Shown: one piece after another, positions 1 to 9,982 of the stretch
How positions within the stretch are numbered: position 1 is the first letter of the stretch
How the letters are laid out: every line of letters begins with the position of its first letter
Assembly: GCA_033297205.1 (NCBI GenBank)
Contig: MU859267.1
Span: 1-61,218, forward strand
DNA length: 61,218 nt
DNA from: Pseudoneurospora amorphoporcata
Taxonomy: Eukaryota > Ascomycota > Sordariomycetes > Sordariales > Sordariaceae
Direction of reading: 5' to 3'
Program-made: the position numbers and the translations under genes
The notes under the pieces: model-generated
Told to the model about the DNA's origin: nothing
Databases searched by the model: none
The model's input: only the letters and a program-made list of their open reading frames with translations

Positions 1-1130
1 GCGTCTTCGGCACTTCCAGGGTTTGGCTCGCTAGCCGGTAGCGTCGGGAGGAGTTCGGGTAAGCAGTGCTGATGGCCGAGAGTCCGGCCGAGGTGTGTTT
101 GAGTCTCGCGGCCTGCGGCCGCCGGGCATTCATAAGGCTGATGTCAGGCGTTGAGGCTCTGCTAAGCCTCAGCAACCCTAACCTAAAACTGTGGGCAAAT
201 GTCCGTGTGACAGAGGAGGGCTGATTGTTGGTACCTTATCCAGTGCTTGGCCATGAGAGAACGTGGGGGTTCCGCTTCTTTTGGAGGGGCTGGCAAGTGC
301 GTTGTTATCATGCAGAACAGTGGCAGGTGCGATGGGGCGGTGTTGCTTGAAGCTGCCAGATGAGCAAGTTTCATAGCCAAAAGCACATAGTCACACGCAC
401 CGAAATTTTTTATCTGGTTTACTCCCAGTTGAAGCCATCACCATGTCTTTGGCTTCCTCACTTAGCATTCGTGGATTCCACAAATGGCTTACCTTGTGTC
501 CAAGTCGGATTTCATTTTCCTTTTCCTTTCAGTCTCTCTCTCTCTCTTTTCAAAGTTCAATCAATCACGATATTTACCACTATATTCGTCTTTTCTGGTC
601 ATCACGTCCTCCAACCTTCGTATAGTTCAACCAGACACTCCCTTCCATGGACTACACGTTAGGGACTTACTAATCAGTCGTGACTCTGACCATCTGATGA
701 ACAAGGCATGTGATTCCGTTCTTGTGTTGAGAAAGTTTCCGTTGGATCTGGAAATCACGAGTGTCTGAGCTGATGTACATGTAGTCGTGCCATGAAAAAC
801 CTGGAAATGCACGATACGATGCATCTCGCCAGGTGAGCGCATATATGCCCGCAACTCCTGGAATCTGGATATCAGACATACGTGCCTCTGAATATGGACG
901 GGGTGCTGTCATATCTATTGCAGATTGTATTATGTCCCTGACTGGATATTCCGGTAGCAGAGTATTTTTCTGAGCTGGGCACGCCTTTCTCTCATTTCTT
1001 CCTTTTCAGACCTCAAACTAACAATCGACCATTTCGCCATCATCGGAAACACTTCGTCTCAAAACTTCTTCGCAAGCCCTGCTATTATCTTTGGGCTTTG
1101 TCCATCTCAGACGCTAACAGCAACACCATA
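1..1130. other. Leading non-coding stretch
   Basis: No convincing gene is visible. The short open frames are out of register with each other and rich in pyrimidine runs near 530-600. The stretch at 784-826 resembles 3042-3085; both contain a CGTGAAAA-like core followed by GGAAATGCAC, which suggests that the 5' flanks of the first two copies of the following family were duplicated with the genes. A single telomere-like CCCTAA lies near 175 but is not repeated. Confidence 0.5.
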
Positions 1131-2086
1131 ATGCCCCCCTTCACTCAATGTAATATTGTCCGAATCATGGACTCCCAACTGGTATACGTGTCGAACTATG
1201 ACCGCAGCCATCTCAACAGCCATCCCAACGGCTATCCCAACGTCCAACCTGGAGGCTATCCTAACAGCTATCCTAGCAACCATCCGAACAGTCACAAGGC
1301 TCAACTCAACCTCCCGGAATATTTATTCTATGTCGAACACACCGGATCCCAAACCGTGGTCCCCATCCCATGCGATGACACACTAGACACACGCCCACCC
1401 CGTGACATGGTAGCTCCGGACACATCCCAGAGATATCTCTTTACAAAGGCGGAGTTGAAACAGCGTATGGCCGAACATCTCCAAATGCGCCATAATCCAG
1501 ACCGCCCCAGCTGCTTTCTCTCGACATTTTCCAATATCACCCATGCTTTCAACTGGGCCATGCAACAGAAGGGACCGGTGTGGGTGCACAAGATCGACAC
1601 CAAGTTGTTGCCTCGAGATATGTACAAGCACTGGGTGTGCTGGGTGCCCGGCCAGGACGAGTACCTGTTTCTCCATCGGATCCCATGCATTGCCATGGTT
1701 TCTGAGCATCATATCAAGGACGATGATGATGAGCCTCGTAAGTGTTTTGTTACCCCCCCTTTATCAATCAATCTCTTTTGTAAGTATCTTGGAAAGAGCT
1801 GCCGTTTGCCTAAACTAACAAGCGTCTAGAAACGCCAGAAAGCCTGACGAACGCTCTGGCTGGCCTTTGCATGCAGACGGGAAGTATGGCGGTCGTCTTG
1901 GCCAACAAGCACCTCCTCAATCACGTCCGCAAAGAAAAATGTCCACCCACGTGCCCGCACCATACCAATACCAAGTGGCCGACCGCCCGTAATTCCCAGA
2001 ATCTCCAAGCAACCAGGCCCTATGTGACGTCTCGGGGATATCATGATTTGTCATCCATATTCTCGAGTCAAGGGGTAGGCTACTGA
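1131..2086 (+). CDS. DUF7587-like protein, array copy 1 (two exons)
   Basis: The function is unknown. The first ATG of the frame is at 1131. Exon 1 runs 1131-1737, then a GTAAGT...CTAAC...TAG intron at 1738-1829, and exon 2 ends at a TGA at 2084-2086, giving about 287 residues. The N-terminus has an Asn/Pro-rich tract of short HPNGYPN-like repeats. The conserved domain follows with three family signatures: PEYLFYVEHTGSQ, CFLSTFSN followed by an HAFNWA helix, and DEYLFLHRIP. These recur in five other copies downstream. From memory the pattern fits the fungal DUF7587 family, whose strand/FIS/EYL layout resembles ADP-ribosyltransferase folds; that link is inference. An Asp-rich linker (DDDDE) sits at the splice junction. 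This is the only array copy in which the intron and second exon both look undamaged. Confidence 0.75.
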
Positions 2087-3949
2087 GGGAGCCCAGCCAG
2101 GGGAGATGTTAAACGTTACGGGTAACAATCATCTGTCGGAAGGCTCTCTCGCTGGGCAGTGGTCAGTGTCGTCCAGGGGTACCGCGAACTCTGAGACGGC
2201 AAGGACAAAATAAGAAGGAAACAGGAGAAATTTGGGAAGGGAGGAAGTGACGGGAAAGGAGACAATCCGCGGTTGGGCAGGTACGATGGAAGTGTCGGTG
2301 CTGCTTGGAAGCTGCACTGGTTTGATAGGGAATATTTTTTAGGCGACGCGGTGGGCGACGAACAATATATGTGGTGGGGAAGGGGTCGTGAAAACAAACC
2401 GAACATGTTACGGTCAGTACATTTAGTCTACACATCCAAGTGTCTTTTCATGCCTTTAAATCCAATATTTAGGCTTATTTTCGTTTGGAAAATTCCCGGA
2501 TGGACTCTATCCAATGCATTTGCAATGTCTTGTAATCCCTATAGCTGTTTTGCGATGGCCTTCATGTTTCGTAGCCGAAACAAATTGTAATAGACTGTCC
2601 CTGTTCTGTTCATTTTACGACCCCTTCGGGCGGGCAACGACACTGCATGTGTTGGCAAGTACGGTTCTGGGGCCTGGGCTTGGATGATTCTTCTCTGTGT
2701 CCTTCTTTCCCATACGTACACTAGAACCAGTTTCACAATAAACGGGCCCAATGGATCAGACAGGCAGGAGCGAGAAAATGAGTCGTGGCTTTTTGCATTC
2801 AAATGACCGGGCAGTAAATCTGCCTCTTGCATAGAGGGAATAAAATAGATAAGGTATTCAGGTTTTGCGATTGGCAATCCTTGACTGAACCGTGAAGGTG
2901 CCTGTGGCGATTGGGAAGGTGCAATGTGGGGATAGGAAGGAGGGGTATTTATACCTAGTTTCCGGGGGTTTCTCCTCTTCTACTTTCTTATCAACCATCA
3001 CCTTGTTCCCAAAGTTCCAGTGCCGGCACGAGGCCTTCCGTGATGCCGTGAAAACCCGGAAAATGCACAATGTCATGCAGATTGCCAACCGAAACCGGAG
3101 GGAGTGCCTATTCCGGTATATATACCTAGAGCCTACGACTTCGGAATCCAGAAAAGCCGACGTATATATATAGGAACTGAGTTCTTCATGCAGATATGTG
3201 CTAGTAGCCCTGCTCTTTCGGATGTCTTTTTTCCTGAACTCAACCATCGCATCCATCTGCCTCTGGCCTCGGTTCCCTCGGTTTCCACTTTCCATTGAAC
3301 CTTCGAGTCTTCTTAAAATTCCCGCGGATTGAAGTCGTGACACCATGAAACGCAAAGATGTCAACAATGGGCATTCCAACACGACAAGCTTGCCCGGAAG
3401 CTTTGCTTCGTTCTTCATGCCGAATCGCAGAGCCGTTTGATTGAAGGGCACGAAGGAGAGGAGGAGTGTCCCGACGATCTCAGAATAATGGGTGGAATCA
3501 CAGCCGCATGCAATCATTGACGGCTTCTACACAGAACATCTTGTTCTTTGCACCTAAACCAGCTCGGTCACACTCGCACAATCCGTCGAAGGCAATGCCG
3601 ACAAGGACCAAAGTTTACACTTGCATTTCACGACTGGTGCACATAAGAGCAACCAGTCAGTTACAACAAAGTGCTGTCTCGACAAACGGGTCTATCCAAG
3701 GGACCTATCCAGTTTGATCCTTGTTGGGCACTCGGCTCACAGTGGCCTCGCAGAGGTACGGCAAACCCCTAACCGGCAAAAGTACGGCAAGAGGAAGGAA
3801 AGAATCGAAGTTCAGGAGGGAAGTGGAAGATCACAAGAAATGGGGCAACTGCGAATGAAGCCTGCGTTGCCTTCGCTTCCAATTGGCGAGAACTTGAAGG
3901 AAGATCACAGATCGAGTGTGATCAAGAACGTCCACACGCACCTTCCTTC
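2087..3949. other. Spacer between array copies 1 and 2
   Basis: No gene is supported. A 219-codon frame on the minus strand (2858-3517) has no recognisable motif and no codon signature, and I treat it as chance. TATA-like runs occur near 3114-3125 and 3168-3175, downstream of the segment that resembles 784-826, so this is probably the decayed promoter of the next copy. Confidence 0.4.
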
Positions 3950-4620
3950 ATGGTGCACCTGGCCCCTGAGCTACTAGTATTTATCTACGCCTTGGCTCAG
4001 GGGACAGTTCTAGGTTGCTCACGGCTGCTCTTTCCACAATTGGCACTTATAGGAGCAGCCCCTTGGAGGTGGACGGAATGATGCGAGGGACATTTCGCCC
4101 AAGGCGCCCGAGGCGTTTGACCGGATTAAGAAGAGGATTCTGGACAGAGCTCGAACTCATCAAACAACAACACATTGAGACAATCAACAAGCTCCAATAG
4201 ACCAATACTACCTAAGCTCAACAAAACGAAACACCTAGCCGAAGAAGCACAAGCACCCTTAACCAAGGGTTTGTTATTGTGTCCTGATTAAGGCTGCTTG
4301 TGCTTCTTCGGCTAGGTGTTTCGTCTCGTTGAGCTCTGACCTGGGCCAGACAACGCGATGGGCCTGTCTACATCACCGAGATCAGCACCAAGAGGCTGCC
4401 TTCGGACCAGCTTGTGTTCCGGCGGGTTGATTACAACCCGGAGTGGCCGGAAGATGAGTATCTCTTCTTTGACCAAATTCCCGAAAAAGAGCTTTGAGGA
4501 TCATTACGAAGTCAAGTCGAGCGGTCGGTTCAAGCTACCTCTACCTCTAATTTTCTTGACACCGAGCCCTTTGGAGTTTGGAATTGTATCCACCTTATTG
4601 CTGCTGGACCCTTCGCCTAC
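3950..4620 (+). pseudogene. Decayed DUF7587-like copy 2, interrupted by a long hairpin
   Basis: Pieces of the family domain survive in order but in different frames. Around 3960 a frame reads PELLVFIYALAQGTV, which aligns with the PEYLFYVEHTGSQ strand of copy 1. Near 4100 another frame reads FDRIKKRILDRARTHQ, matching the helix before the FIST motif. At 4333-4497 a clean frame reads ALTWARQRDGPV, then EISTKRLP, and ends with EDEYLFFDQIPEKEL and a TGA. The FIST segment is missing and its place is taken by the 4215-4335 inverted repeat. I infer a copy destroyed by insertion and frameshifts. Confidence 0.65.
4215..4335. repeat. Long inverted repeat (48-base arms, 25-base loop)
   Basis: The left arm is 4215-4262 and the right arm 4288-4335. 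By hand 45 of 48 positions pair, including an uninterrupted stretch through CGAAACACCTAGCCGAAGAA. The right arm ends exactly where recognisable coding sequence of the broken DUF7587-like copy resumes (4333). It may be a tiny foldback element or the product of an inverted duplication. No target duplication is obvious. Confidence 0.85.
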
Positions 4621-5539
4621 CTAGGGCCTACTGCATCTACTCTGTCTACGGCCTTGGCGTGTAGAGGCAGAAGAGGCATCCAAGAGCGGCAACACTGCTC
4701 TTACTAGGGGCCAATATCCAGAGAAGGACATGGTTGCCGTCACGCATGCCGGCATGCGTCGCATCGTCGGTTTTGGATTTTGTCAGGCAACTTGGCTGTG
4801 TGGGCAAGGAGAAAAAAGACTACCTTAGGTACCTACACCCTAGAAACCGGCGGAAACAGGTAGACGAGCGAGAGCAGAGTCGATCGATCATGCCTCAACT
4901 GAACATGGGAACTGCCCCTGAACAGGCGCTCCCAGGTTGGCTCTTGCAATCTTGTTGTTCATTCACCCTTCCATGCTCCCAATGCCTTGACACTCGGACC
5001 ACTGATGCAAACTCAGTCTTGCACCTTCCCAGCATGCTCCGATCATGAGCTGCGCACCTGGCTCCTCGGGCTTCCAGGCCTGGACATCTTCATGGCTGTA
5101 GCTGTCAGCATAGGTGCAGGCGCAATATCCCGTTTGAACCACACCAAAACAGAAGGAACCACTCACTTCTCCGGCTTGGATCTTTCAGATTGCCAAAGGA
5201 CACAAATCCGGCAAGCAGTACCAACGCAACCCTTGCCTGCTGAAGTTTTGAACCCAAGGGCAGGATTTTGCCAAACACTTTCAATCGGGGGATGACATTG
5301 CAACAATTCCTCTCCCTTTCAGCACCACCGGCTCCAGTCGAGTCTGAGTCGACTGAAGACTTGACAGCTCTCGGTACGTTCAACAGCATTGCCTCTTCGA
5401 GGCCACGCATTCGCGTCTTGGTCCTAACGCCCACTAGGCCATCATGGCGCCTCCCATTGCTCCTGTCATTGCCAAATACACAGTTCCGTGCTGGGACCTT
5501 CTGCCCTATCTGTGGGAAGCGATATGCTGAATCAAAGAA
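4621..5539. other. Spacer between array copies 2 and 3
   Basis: I see no gene. A 223-codon frame on the opposite strand (5105-5776) overlaps the next copy and has no family features, so it is treated as a shadow. The stretch probably contains the decayed tail of copy 2 and the 5' flank of copy 3. Confidence 0.35.
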
Positions 5540-6403
5540 ATGATGATATTGTGGATGATCACGAAAGAAAGCGCTACGGGAAGAGAAAGGAAGAAGGACA
5601 AAATACTGGTGTGGTCTGGAAGTGAAAGTGGGCCAGGTGCCAGCCAACCTTACCAGGTGGCGGCGGCCCAACACTATCTCTACTTCCTCGAGCGTTCTCG
5701 ATCCCAGGCATTTCGCAACAATCAAGGGGATTTCGAAGCGGAAGATCTGTCGACCCCATTGAGAGGACCGAATCATCTACATCAGCTGATCTCGGAGCAT
5801 GTCAACCGGGCTTATGGAGTCCCAACTCCGTTCATTTCCACGTTTGCCGACTACAATCACGCTTTGATTTGGGCCAGGCAGCGTCGACCATGGGCCGTCA
5901 TTTACTCAATCGATACCGAGAAGCTAGACAATCGTTATTGTTGGGTGTTCCATGCGAGCGAATTCACCCCCGGCTGCAGCGATTTCACCCCCCGGCTGCA
6001 GCGATTTCACCCCCCGCTGCTTCGAATCCGAGTTTCTGTTCCTTCACACCATCCCCAGACGCGCCATCATAGCGACCATGAATCTGAGGCGCTCAGTTTG
6101 TAAGGGAAACATTGCTCACACTTCCCTGCTTCCGCGGCGGTCAAAACCATCGTCTGACTAATGAATTGAAACCTACAGTACTTGGTCAATGAGCCTTGTG
6201 TCCGCAAGGCTATTACTAGTGGCATTTGGGTTATCTCTCTGTAGCCCAGAGCTTCTGTTTGACGGGGTCTCATGCGAGAGACGGGCAGGTCATACAAGGC
6301 CAATCTCATCGGTCTGTTTCAAGCCATCAAGCATAATGGCGATCAAACATATCTGATCTTAGTCGCCTACTGTTCTATCCAAAGGCAATACTCTTACCCA
6401 TGA
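5540..6403 (+). pseudogene. DUF7587-like copy 3, frame broken by a short tandem triplication
   Basis: From the ATG at 5540 the frame carries HYLYFLERSRSQ, then HVNRAYGVPTPFISTFADYN with an HALIWARQRRPW helix, then IYSIDTEKL, so the first two thirds of the domain look intact. At 5963-6025 a unit of about 21 bases occurs three times and shifts the frame. The expected last strand, CFESEFLFLHTIPRRAII, is then read in a different frame from the start. After a plausible intron from 6102 a frame resembles the tail of copy 1 but has two stops before ending near 6403. The shifted frame from 5540 ends at 6103 with an unrelated Pro/His-rich tail. I call it a recent pseudogene. The start is uncertain because residues 1-30 match no other copy. 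Confidence 0.65.
5963..6025 (+). repeat. Triplicated TTTCACCCCCCGGCTGCAGC unit
   Basis: Three near-identical units lie at 5963-5982 (20 bases), 5983-6004 (22 bases) and 6005-6025 (21 bases). The array lies in the coding region of DUF7587-like copy 3 just before its last domain strand. Its length is not a multiple of three relative to a single unit. Confidence 0.85.
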
Positions 6404-6887
6404 CAAAGCCTGAAAAAACGCTTGCAGAGTACACAATGCTCCTTTTTTCCCTCATTTCACCGTGAGAATTTGCACCACCGATGCGACTGCCACTTTAGGA
6501 GTCATCAATTTTGGTCCTTCCCTGAGGCCTGAAGGTGGATGTACTCCTCCTTCTTCTCTCTGGGATCCGGGAAGCTAAGTCGGCCAATATCGTCAGACTT
6601 GCACTTAGCATAAGGCAGGCATAGCCGTCATGCCCTCTTCTGCTGATGAGAGCGTCGAGTTTCCACAATGGTTCGTTGTCCAGCCAGCTTCGCATCTCCC
6701 ACCTTTAGAGTTTGACACTGTGCTTACCAACTATGATGGGCCGTCTTGATGCACATTTGCTTGCTGGAACACCATTCTTTGTCCAGGTTGCTCACGGTCT
6801 CTTCCTTCATGTCACGTTTTGGCTAAAGAGTACATCGCCAACTTACACATTTGACAACACTTCTTAGACGTCCTTGATGAAATTATC
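6404..6887. other. Spacer between array copies 3 and 4
   Basis: No gene or clear regulatory signal is seen. The stretch is the expected place for the promoter of copy 4. Confidence 0.35.
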
Positions 6888-7595
6888 ATGGCTCAGCCCA
6901 GCACCGGTCTCACCGTTTACATCCAGGAAAGGCCCTCGCAATATCTATTCTTCGTTCAGCACGCCAGCACCCAGTCTCGCATTGAAAGTCATGGCGTCAT
7001 TTGAGCTGCGGATAGCTTCACTTTCCCGGAAGATTCAGCACATCTCCAACAGCTCATTGAAAACCATGTCAACTGGGCGTGCAGAATTCCCAGCTACTTC
7101 ATTTCAACATTCAGTAGCAGGGACCAAGCGTTAAATTGGGGAAACCCGGAGGGGCCGACCATTTAGATTACGAAATTGGCATCGAGATGCACAACGCGGA
7201 TTTTGATAGAATCTACAGGGCCCGTGAATTCACGCCAAACGCTTCCGACGGCGAGTGGTTGTTTTTCCGCAGAACACCTGAGTATTTCACTGTCCACTAA
7301 TACGACTTCGATAACATCTCTACACCAGGTTCGAGATGCCGAGATATGTAAGGAAATACTGACCCTCATCCAAGTGAGAATCTGTTCGTAAGCTAAATAT
7401 TCCCTCTACCAGCAAGCCGAGCCGTGAGACTTTGCGGGTTTCGAATCCGATATTGACGCCACGATCGCCACACGGCAAGCAGCCGCTATCCGTTTGGCAA
7501 CCGCTCTGCTTCTACATCTGGTTCAACAAGCTACTCGCGATAACGTCAACATATGTAGGGAGCCATGGTTGGGGGGTATCTTCGCCATTCCGTAA
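6888..7595 (+). pseudogene. DUF7587-like copy 4, with stops and frameshifts
   Basis: The ATG at 6888 opens a frame with SQYLFFVQHASTQS, then a TGA after HGVI, then HLQQLIENHVNW, SYFISTFSSRDQALNWG, and a TAG after GPTI. A second frame then carries DFDRIYRAREFTPNASDGEW and LFFRR, the expected EYLF strand. A third segment, DFAGFESDIDATIATRQAAA onward, runs to a stop at 7593-7595 and corresponds to the second exon of copy 1. There are thus at least two nonsense codons and one frameshift. Both stops can be explained by single C-to-T or G-to-A changes (CGA to TGA, CAG or TGG to TAG), as RIP would make. The domain is otherwise well preserved, so inactivation looks fairly recent. Confidence 0.75.
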
Positions 7596-8835
7596 GAAAA
7601 GATGTGGGAGCTGCTGGTGGATAGGTAGCAAGGGACTTTTGGTATCAGGGACAAGCCATACATGAGAAAGAGAAGCATGGCAAAGTGGGAGTCAATACCT
7701 TACCTATGTAACCGACAAGAAGCATTTTAGGCTTGGTCGTGGTTCTTGTATTACAGTTGTACGATACTTCTTCTCGTCTATGCACCAACATGTACATCCG
7801 GCCGTCTGCAGCAAAAATCACACTATACCTACACACCGGACAGGCATGTCTTATGCGAAATTCTATGCCTCTTACGACATACGCGTGATTTCTACGTGGA
7901 TTTGCTTTGTGTAAGCCATAAGAAGGGCGGGTTTTGCTTTGCTTTCTTAACCTTTGAATTATTGCGCCCCCTGTTACAGTATGGCTGATGATAATAGGAA
8001 GCAGATCTTTGACAGATTGGTGTGGCAGCTCCTGTAGCATTGTGCTTTTGTTGGTTGTAGACAAACTAATCATTGACCAAAGGCCCGTCATCCCGCGAAT
8101 CCGCGATCTTTAGACATCGGGACTGATCCGCTGCATCACGTGGTCGCGAGATTGCGGGCCACCGGGACAGCGTAGGCAAACCAGTACATATGCAGGTTTG
8201 ATGCCGTACCTTGCAGTGGAGTGGCTTGACTTGTTGGCCGTGCTGACTTCCTCTGAGGATTTACTTCACTTGACTCTTGCTCACAGTCTTGTGAGGGAAC
8301 TTTTGGTAGGGACAGCGTGTTACGATGATCCAATAGGGGGCCACTTAGGTAGAGTGGCCAGTTGGAAGAATCCCGACCCAGGGTCCCGCAGTCCCCAGAA
8401 TACGGGACTACGGAACGGGATGAAAGACTAGTATGCAAGAAGACTATTCCCTAGCGTTTACTATTCTGGTCTTTAGCAAGCAATAGCCTTGTGGTTCTGT
8501 GCACGTGATTGACCACATGCTTGTGGCAGCGCACAGCAGCTTCTGAGACTGCTGTCGCCGTCAGCTGACTGGCCAATGCATGGCGCCCCACGTTCCCAAT
8601 CCGGCCGCCTAGGTACATAAAAGGCCAGTCTTCTGGGCACTCGCTTGCACCTTTCCTCTACCCTTTGCCTGTGGTACCAATTGCCAAAACGCCACTGCCC
8701 TTTCGAACTCTTGTCTTGACTCTTTCCCAGACACCGACAACCCTTTTATGCGCGAGCGGGTGTGGAATTCTTTTCAACAACCTCGAAAATCGGGCCTCAC
8801 CAAATACCGAGCACCTCAAACCAAGTCACGGTACA
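7596..8835. other. Spacer with TATA-like site for array copy 5
   Basis: No protein gene is supported; the open frames here (for example 7645-8091 and 8136-8438 on the minus strand) are mutually incompatible and without motifs. ACATAAAAG near 8614-8622 is a plausible TATA element about 215 bases before the ATG at 8836. A GC-rich segment around 8510-8575 contains imperfect CAGCAG/CTGCTG symmetry. Confidence 0.4.
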
Positions 8836-9279
8836 ATGGCTCGCCGTCGTAATGGTCGTCCCTGGAAGTACTACGCGGAACGCGACTACGACATCCCGCA
8901 GTATTTGTACTTTGTCGAGCACGCCGGATCTCAATCCTGGGAGGACGATATGAACGACTATGTGGCAGCCGATACCTGCAACAAAGGTCGCCGAGGTTTG
9001 GTCCATCTTCAGGAATCGATTCACCAACATGTCAACTGGTACAATCGGCGCCCAACGTGCTTTATTTCCACCTTCTCCAATTACAATCATGCATGGAATT
9101 GGGCCAGCCAGCGTTACGGACCGGTCACTGTCCACACTATCGACACCCGTTGTATAGACGAGGACTGTCCCCCCATCTTCTACGCGCCTGATTTCACTGA
9201 CAACTGTTGGAAGACCAGCGAGTACTTGTTTCTCGACTACATCCCTGGTAATGCTATCATTGAGAGCAGATATCTCTGA
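8836..9279 (+). CDS. DUF7587-like protein, array copy 5 (short, open)
   Basis: 147 residues from the first ATG of the frame, which is preceded by GTACA. The domain is complete and compact: QYLYFVEHAGSQS, HLQESIHQHVNW, TCFISTFSNYNHAWNWASQR, VHTIDTRCI, YAPDFTD, EYLFLDYIPGNAII. It ends just after the last strand with IESRYL and a TGA. A good GTAAGT donor (9291) and a TTTCAG acceptor (9330) follow the stop, in the same relative place as the intron of copy 1. A one-base shift would read ADISESDS into that donor, so the present stop may be a secondary truncation. The core domain is intact and could still fold. Function unknown. Confidence 0.7.
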   Translation: MARRRNGRPWKYYAERDYDIPQYLYFVEHAGSQSWEDDMNDYVAADTCNKGRRGLVHLQESIHQHVNWYNRRPTCFISTFSNYNHAWNWASQRYGPVTVHTIDTRCIDEDCPPIFYAPDFTDNCWKTSEYLFLDYIPGNAIIESRYL

Positions 9280-9982
9280 ATCTGATTCGTAAGTGCAGCT
9301 CAGCAGTCCTCTTTCTGCCGGACTTTCAGGCATGTAACTGACACGGCTATGCTTGGAGAGATAGACTAGAAAGACCTAGCAAGATGATTGCTGGAGGGTC
9401 TGTTACTATTCCTGGCTCTACTGTCACTGGAGGTTGCCTTACGGCGATGTTGCCATGTGACTGAACAAGCTTTCAGGGACACAAAGCGTCTCCAAAACAG
9501 CCTGGGAGAGACGCTCCTTGGAAGCTCGATGAGGACATGTGAAGGAGGGGGGAAAAGAGCAGAACGACTTGAACTACGAATGAAACGGTGACCGGAGTGG
9601 GTAGCGTTAGCACTACGAGCTGATCGCGCGAGGTTCTTGTCCGTCCTTGTCGGTTGAGGGGTTCGGATTTCCTGGTGCTTCGGGATCAGGAAAAGGTCTG
9701 GCATAGTTCCTGCCTAATTCATGAGGCTATGGGCTCAGACGATACAGGGAAAGAATATCTGTAGGGCGTTCAACGACTGGCGGAAGTCACGTCCAAGAGC
9801 ACGCAGCCAATTCAAACAGGAGGAGCTACAACAATGGCATGTGTATATGATCTTGATTGCAGTCAATTCAGATGCTTGTTGTGGCCAACCTCATTCGCTT
9901 TTCCGTTCTACAACTTCTTTCAACTCCACCGCGCCGTCATCATATCTTGATATCTTTGTCTTGCATTCTCTTATCCACCACC
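9280..9982. other. Spacer before array copy 6
   Basis: No gene is visible apart from the residual splice signals of copy 5 near 9291-9330. An in-frame ATG at 9872 could extend copy 6, but no promoter element settles this. Confidence 0.35.

Noticed and set aside
173..186. Telomere-like CCCTAA at the left end; also near 19404 and 48063
   Set aside because: Only one or one and a half units are present at each site, too few to call telomeric or subtelomeric.
2858..3517. 219-codon minus-strand frame
   Set aside because: No recognisable domain, mixed composition and a position in a decayed promoter region; no splice or TATA signal fits.
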